Shown here piece by piece: positions 6,716 through 8,918 of a stretch of 8,918 bases of DNA. A program made the position numbers and the translations under genes. The first letter of the stretch is position 1. Each line of letters begins with the position of its first letter. The DNA comes from Patescibacteria group bacterium (GTDB lineage: Bacteria; Patescibacteriota; Minisyncoccia; Minisyncoccales; Staskawiczbacteraceae), in NCBI GenBank assembly GCA_018894075.1, contig JAHIEB010000021.1:1-8918 (forward strand). The letters are read 5' to 3'. A model generated the notes under the pieces. It saw only the letters and a list, made by a program, of their open reading frames with translations. It was not told the DNA's origin and did not search any database.

Positions 6716-6783
6716 CGCCAGACCCTTTCTTATTAGAGTTTTTGTCAGTCATAACCAGAAAGCACCCCTTTAAAAAGCGCCTT

Positions 6784-6812
6784 TTGGCTATGACCAACAT
6801 GTGGGATATAAT
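6784..6812 (+). promoter_or_regulatory. Promoter of the ComEA-like gene remnant
   Basis: TTGGCT (6784-6789, 4/6) and TATAAT (6807-6812, 6/6) are 17 nt apart on the plus strand. The predicted start near 6819 is about 16 nt before the ATG at 6835. It would now drive RNA running into the antisense of the broken reverse transcriptase. Confidence 0.55.
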
Positions 6813-6834
6813 ATAATAAAAGAACTGCATATAT

Positions 6835-6863
6835 ATGGTAATGGACTGCCGGCATATTGTCAA
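6835..6863 (-). promoter_or_regulatory. Candidate promoter of the gene at 6014-6715
   Basis: On the minus strand TTGACA (6863-6858, 6/6) is 17 nt from TACCAT (6840-6835, 4/6). The start would be near 6828, leaving a leader of about 113 nt before the ATG at 6715. The leader holds no obvious riboswitch. The -35 sits inside the 5' coding part of the ComEA remnant, so the two promoters are divergent and interleaved. Confidence 0.4.
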
Positions 6864-6969
6864 GAGGTGGCGATTTAATAAGTTTGTCCTTTTTTTATTG
6901 TTTTTCCTCTGTTTTTCGGCATGTGGCATTTTTGGCGCAGACAAGGTAGAAATAAACACAGCTTCCTTG
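6835..6969 (+). pseudogene. 5' remnant of a ComEA-like secreted helix-hairpin-helix protein
   Basis: The first 44-45 residues keep a basic N-terminus (VKRWRFNK), a hydrophobic signal segment (FVLFLLFFLCFSACGIFGA, about 17-35) and then KVEINTAS (37-44). That last motif is how mature ComEA-type DNA-binding helix-hairpin-helix domains begin; intact proteins continue SLEEL...L.GIG. Here the sequence changes after TCCTTG (6964-6969) into the antisense of the reverse transcriptase, giving a meaningless tail that stops at 7035. The helix-hairpin-helix itself is gone, so DNA-binding function is lost. A good sigma-70 promoter lies upstream, but the start codon has no Shine-Dalgarno sequence. An AAGAGGTGG at 6862-6870 is not followed by an in-frame start. 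The identification rests on a signal peptide plus one short motif. Confidence 0.6.
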
Positions 6970-7512
6970 TTCTGCGGAATAAAAGCTAAAAATTATTTCT
7001 TTTACGATGTCTTTATTTGGTATGTGGTGCTTTAAAATATTTATTAAAATATTTTGGTCAATGCTGGCAAAAAACTTTTAAATGTCGCATTTTAAAATCC
7101 AACAAGTTTTTGTATTGTTTTTTGAAACGATATATGTAAATTTTCTAAATCTATTTATTGCTTTATGCGTTCCTTTATTGTTCCTGCCGGAAAAAGAATC
7201 GGAAATAAATATTTTATCAAAAAAGGGATATAATATACGATAGACAGCGTGATGCAACAGCCGGTCACGGACGCTGGCCTTGTGGATTATTCTTGGTTTT
7301 GGGTCGCTTATTTTGAAACATTGATAACCGCCGTGTTGGTATGTGTGATTTTCTAAGTCTCTGCACAATGATAAAATATTATCCATCAAATAAAATAAAA
7401 ATATCTGAACATCTTTTTTATTCTTCTTTCCCTTGATAAACTCCTGCCAGACTAAAAGCAGATTATCAATACTAATTATATCTTCAAAACTATGGCTCAA
7501 TTGAATTTTCAT
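6964..7512 (-). pseudogene. DGR reverse transcriptase, broken by an internal stop and 3' truncation
   Basis: From the ATG at 7512 the minus strand encodes 144 residues typical of diversity-generating retroelement reverse transcriptases: ISIDNLLLVWQEFIKGKK (13-30), ISDPKPRIIHKASVRDRLLHH (68-88, finger region), YPFFDKIFISDSFSGR (95-110), NNKGTHKAI (111-119) and CWILKCDI (137-144). A TAA at 7080-7078 replaces the codon, usually Arg or Lys, that should precede KFF in motif A. The same frame then stays open and family-like for about 38 more codons (KFFASIDQNILINILK, then IIFSFYSAEQG). It ends abruptly near 6964, before the expected GLPLGNLTSQ block and the YxDD catalytic aspartates. Beyond that point the DNA is antisense ComEA remnant. 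With the thumb and active site missing, no polymerase can be made from this copy. The longer ORF start at 7551 runs through a homopolymer and is less likely. Confidence 0.88.
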
Positions 7513-7887
7513 AGTCAAAATAATTATTCCTCTAAGCCCCCCCCCAGCCATTTTAGCTTAAGTATAATTCAAAAACTAACTCAGGTTTACAAATTATGGC
7601 ACGGGTATCTGCCTGATTTTCCAAAGGACTCAAGATACACTCTTGGTGCAAAAGTTGATTCTTTGTTTTTAGGAGTAATTGAAGAAATAATAAAAGCAAG
7701 CAGTTCAGACAAAACAGAGAAATTAATTTTTCTTAAAACTGCCTCTGTTAAATTAGATTTACTTAAATTTTTTTTGCAAATTACTTGGGAGATAGAATCT
7801 TTGGATAACAAAAAATATATTCGCCTTTCTGAAAAACTGGGCGAAATAGGTAAAATGCTGGGAGGATGGATCAAATCATTAAAGTAA
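7492..7887 (+). CDS. avd: DGR accessory variability determinant (Avd-like four-helix bundle protein)
   Basis: Avd is a small basic four-helix bundle protein that binds the DGR reverse transcriptase and template RNA. The core (residues 24-131) carries the pattern I associate with this family: IIQKLTQVYKLWHGYL, then FPKDSRYTLGAKVD (43-56), AS.KLDLLKFFLQITWE (84-100) and SEKLGEIGKMLGGW (113-126). The protein ends shortly after GGW as usual. The first 23 residues, read through a C9 run, look unlike the family. No other ATG is in frame, so the ATG at 7492 is the only standard start, and it overlaps the reverse transcriptase start head-to-head by 21 nt. No Shine-Dalgarno is visible. The gene is on the strand opposite the reverse transcriptase, TR and target, which is unusual. 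The coding frame is intact, unlike its partner enzyme. Confidence 0.85.
   Translation: MAQLNFHSQNNYSSKPPPSHFSLSIIQKLTQVYKLWHGYLPDFPKDSRYTLGAKVDSLFLGVIEEIIKASSSDKTEKLIFLKTASVKLDLLKFFLQITWEIESLDNKKYIRLSEKLGEIGKMLGGWIKSLK
7537..7545. repeat. C9 homopolymer run at the avd / reverse transcriptase 5' ends
   Basis: Nine consecutive C residues lie between the annotated avd start and its conserved core, and just upstream of the reverse transcriptase ATG on the other strand. A change of one base would separate the avd core from its only ATG. It is either a slippage site or a place where sequencing error is likely. Confidence 0.95.
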
Positions 7888-7906
7888 AAACCACCCAAAA
7901 GGGTGG
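7885..7906 (-). terminator. Intrinsic terminator of the template RNA
   Basis: On the minus strand CCACCC and GGGTGG (7906-7891) form a perfect 6-bp stem with a TTTT loop, followed at once by T5 (7890-7886). It lies 15 nt past the end of the TR and 3 nt from the avd stop codon. There is no T tract on the plus side, so it acts on minus-strand transcripts, supporting a TR RNA that ends just before the convergent avd gene. Confidence 0.7.
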
Positions 7907-7921
7907 AAAAAATGAAGAGAG

Positions 7922-8055
7922 TTGCGGCGGGAGAACACGAAGCGATTGTCGGAATTCCAGACATTGTCAGGATTGTCATAGTAGCTGTTGAGCCACAGAC
8001 CGGAATCATTCCGCTTCACGTTGAACAGCTTGAGATCACCATCCGAGTCGGTAAT
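7922..8055 (-). repeat. DGR template repeat (TR)
   Basis: A 134-bp non-coding copy of the 3' end of the target gene, collinear with 8414-8547 without gaps. In the target's direction it conceptually reads ITDSDGDLKLFNVKRND followed by SGLWLNSYYDNPDNVWN and SDNRFVFSRR. It contains 32 adenines, concentrated in seven AAC/AAT codons. Eighteen of these adenines differ in the VR, while all 102 non-adenine positions are identical. The last 21 nt before the final AA (CGCTTCGTG...CCGC) contain no adenine, as expected for the initiation of mutagenic homology. The repeat is flanked by a candidate promoter (8145-8173) and a terminator (7885-7906) on the same strand, so it is probably made as an independent RNA. 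Confidence 0.96.
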
Positions 8056-8144
8056 GCATAAAGCGTCGCCTACGCCACTGCCCTTTGAAGTTATAAAACG
8101 ATCTCGGGGCTGTATCTGATTCGGTATCTAAAATACTCTAACGC

Positions 8145-8173
8145 TTTATACCAAGTAATCTTCATTTTTTAAA
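8145..8173 (-). promoter_or_regulatory. Candidate promoter of the template RNA
   Basis: On the minus strand TTTAAA (8173-8168, 4/6) and TATAAA (8150-8145, 5/6) are separated by 17 nt. Transcription from about 8138 to the terminator at 7885 would give an RNA of roughly 250 nt with the TR in its second half. The AT-rich surroundings make chance matches likely. Confidence 0.35.
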
Positions 8174-8193
8174 AATCAGGAATGACTCTCCCA

Positions 8194-8261
8194 GAAGCCG
8201 TAACCGCTGGAATTCTGCATTACCTGAAATATAGAATTCGGCCGTCTGAAGCCTTAACCGC
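8194..8261. repeat. Near-identical 14-bp direct repeat, 54 bp apart
   Basis: GAAGCCGTAACCGC at 8194-8207 recurs as GAAGCCTTAACCGC at 8248-8261 (13 of 14 identical). The spacing is 54 bp, about five helical turns. The pair lies upstream of the candidate TR promoter in the minus direction, so it could bind a regulator or be a remnant of duplicated sequence. No further evidence either way. Confidence 0.55.
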
Positions 8262-8306
8262 AGACATATTAGCCTACTATCCGATTTTAATTTATCATAT
8301 TGAAAG

Positions 8307-8348
8307 AAAAAAAAGAACCCCCGAGACGAACAAGTTCGTTTCGGGGGT
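8307..8348 (-). terminator. Intrinsic terminator / hairpin downstream of the VR
   Basis: ACCCCCGAGACGAAC (8317-8331) pairs with GTTCGTTTCGGGGGT (8334-8348) over 15 positions with a single G-T mismatch and a 2-nt loop. On the minus strand it is followed by TTC and T8 (8314-8307), a strong intrinsic terminator for the target gene. DGRs often need a hairpin or cruciform a short distance past the VR for efficient retrohoming. This one begins 65 bp past the VR end, so it could serve both purposes, but that second role is inference. Confidence 0.88.
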
Positions 8349-8409
8349 GCGCCAAGGGTTCAAGGAACCAAGATTCAATGAAGAACCAAGTTCCCAAGGG
8401 ATTTGAAGA
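8349..8409. repeat. Short repeats and mini-hairpin between VR and terminator
   Basis: GAACCAAG occurs twice (8365-8372 and 8383-8390), and GGTTC-AAG-GAACC (8357-8369) forms a 5-bp hairpin. The stretch is the 3' untranslated part of the target mRNA and the DNA immediately downstream of the VR. These small structures may be chance, but they sit where DGR recognition sequences are expected. Confidence 0.4.
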
Positions 8410-8918
8410 TTACTTGCGGCGGGAGAACACGAAGCGATTGCCGGAATTCCAGACACCGTCAGGACCGCCATAGGAGCAGCCGAGCCACAGACCGGAAACA
8501 AGCCGCTCCACGTCGAACAGCTCGAGATCACCATCCGAGCCGGCAATCGGCTCCATGGCGATGACGAGCCACTCGCCGTTGGGCTGATCCTTGTACTGCA
8601 GACGCAGTTGAGGACCGACCTCAGCGGGGCAGATATCCAGGCCGAGTTTCTTGGCTCTGGCGTAGATATGCTCGCAGGTGGCTCCATTCTTGAAGCCCAG
8701 CTCGGCGACGCTGATGACAACCAGATCCATCTCGGTTTCCTCGGTGGCCGCCGTGAAAGCGGGTTTACCGAGGATGCCATTGGCGTAGTCGCCGATGCTG
8801 AATCCGTTGTCCTTGAGATCCTTGCGGAAGTCGTCGGCGGTCCTGAGTCCATTCGTGCCGAGCTTGATGGTCTTGAAGACCTTGAGCTCGGGCTGAACCG
8901 GTTTGACCACCAACTCAC
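8410..8918 (-). CDS. DGR target (variable) protein, 5' end beyond the window
   Basis: The reading frame is open to the right edge, so the start is not visible. A TTG at 8913 is in frame, but family members as I recall them have a longer N-terminus. Counting from that TTG (167 residues), the constant part includes KTIKLGT (14-20), FRKDLKDNGFSIGDYANGILGKPAF (about 29-53), EMDLVVISVAELGFK (61-75), IYARAKKLGLDICPAEVGP (83-101) and LRLQYKDQPNGEWLVIAMEPI (103-123). Residues 123-167 are the VR, ending FVFSRRK. Fourteen residues there differ from the TR reading, including Asn145, Ser146 and Tyr147 in the TR becoming Gly, Cys and Ser. There is no membrane segment in the visible part. The gene is markedly GC-rich compared with the helper genes. 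It is a recurrent target type in CPR genomes; its ligand is unknown. A strong terminator follows. Confidence 0.9.
   Translation of the reverse strand, partial: ELVVKPVQPELKVFKTIKLGTNGLRTADDFRKDLKDNGFSIGDYANGILGKPAFTAATEETEMDLVVISVAELGFKNGATCEHIYARAKKLGLDICPAEVGPQLRLQYKDQPNGEWLVIAMEPIAGSDGDLELFDVERLVSGLWLGCSYGGPDGVWNSGNRFVFSRRK
8414..8547 (-). repeat. DGR variable repeat (VR) at the target gene 3' end
   Basis: Gap-free copy of the TR (7922-8055), offset 492 bp. In the coding direction there are 18 differences: 13 A-to-G, 3 A-to-T and 2 A-to-C, all reading TR to VR. No position that is G, C or T in the TR has changed. The changes alter 14 codons. The repeat ends 2 nt into the last sense codon, and the stop codon lies just outside it. 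Confidence 0.96.

Larger units (their letters stand above)
8056..8306. other. Non-coding region between TR and target gene terminator
   Basis: About 250 bp with no credible gene. It contains the presumed 5' leader and promoter of the TR RNA (8056-8173), a GTATCT direct repeat (8112-8117 and 8124-8129), and a 14-bp near-direct repeat (separate entry). A plus-strand ORF at 8182-8406 exists, but it runs through the target gene's terminator hairpin and has no family resemblance, so I do not call it. Confidence 0.6.

Noticed and set aside
6018..6773. Plus-strand open frame of 251 codons opposite the target-like gene
   Set aside because: Serine/proline/threonine-rich, with no recognisable motif. 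The minus-strand frame resembles the DGR target and ends in a proper terminator, so the plus frame is a shadow of GC-rich coding DNA.
6687..6959. Minus-strand frame between the target-like gene and the reverse transcriptase remnant
   Set aside because: It overlaps two candidate promoters and the antisense of the ComEA signal peptide; composition is random-looking.
7078..7080. TAA in the reverse transcriptase read as a recoded sense codon
   Set aside because: Known CPR code changes affect TGA, not TAA, and other genes here use TAA as a normal stop. The independent 3' truncation also argues for a pseudogene.
7587..8009. Minus-strand frame spanning avd and part of the TR
   Set aside because: It is the antisense of avd joined to the TR in a frame different from the target's. 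No family resemblance.
8182..8406. Plus-strand frame of 74 codons with an internal EAVTA/EALTA repeat
   Set aside because: It reads through both arms of the target gene's terminator and the VR-flanking sequence, and has no ribosome binding site at proper spacing or known relatives.
8295..8918. Second long minus-strand frame across the target gene
   Set aside because: Serine/arginine/proline-rich composition, and it runs through the terminator hairpin. The frame ending at 8410 carries the VR and the family motifs.
1..8918. CRISPR array, tRNA, rRNA, insertion sequence ends or attachment sites
   Set aside because: I looked for regularly spaced repeats, cloverleaf-like sequence, transposase motifs and flanking target duplications and saw none that could be supported.

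Overview
The window looks like a chromosomal segment of a Candidate Phyla Radiation (Patescibacteria, probably Parcubacteria-like) genome. The evidence is AT-rich coding DNA with tightly packed genes, a stand-alone PolA-type 5'-3' exonuclease, a short PilB-type ATPase without the usual N-terminal domain, and a diversity-generating retroelement (DGR) whose target belongs to a protein family I associate with CPR genomes. The lineage assignment is inference from gene style, not from a marker gene.

Positions 1-2866 (minus strand) form one compact operon read tsaE > 5'-3' exonuclease > HAMP membrane protein > mutM > holA (cut by the window edge). Three of its four junctions are 4-nt ATGA stop/start overlaps and the fourth is a 17-nt overlap. 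It combines tRNA modification, flap/primer processing, base-excision repair and the replication clamp loader with an unexplained membrane coiled-coil protein. Positions 2868-5978 (plus strand) carry a near-leaderless promoter, a DHH-like protein without the family's catalytic motif, a PilB/GspE ATPase and ruvB.

Between pilB and ruvB, on the opposite strand, lies a discrete RNA gene of about 140 nt. It has a perfect sigma-70 promoter (TTGACA-N17-TATAAT, with the -35 inside the ruvB start), a closing helix of about 21 bp joining its two ends, two or three internal hairpins, and a T6 tract directly after the helix. I could not match it to tmRNA, 4.5S, RNase P or 6S by eye.

Positions 5979-8918 are an accessory region built around a DGR. 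From right to left it holds: a GC-rich target gene whose C-terminus is a 134-bp variable repeat (VR, 8414-8547); an intrinsic terminator; a non-coding template repeat (TR, 7922-8055) with its own candidate promoter and terminator; an Avd-type accessory protein on the opposite strand; and a DGR reverse transcriptase. TR and VR differ at 18 positions, all of them adenines in the TR, with no change at the 102 other positions. That is the signature of adenine-directed mutagenic retrohoming.

The local reverse transcriptase is dead as read. It has an in-frame TAA inside motif A and is then cut off before the YxDD active site, where it is fused tail-to-tail to the 5' remnant of a ComEA-like gene. 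One deletion through two convergent genes explains both truncations. Either the DGR died very recently, it is served by a reverse transcriptase elsewhere, or the assembly is wrong here. To the left of the wreck, a second GC-rich gene (6014-6715) appears to be a distant homologue of the DGR target that has no TR-derived tail.
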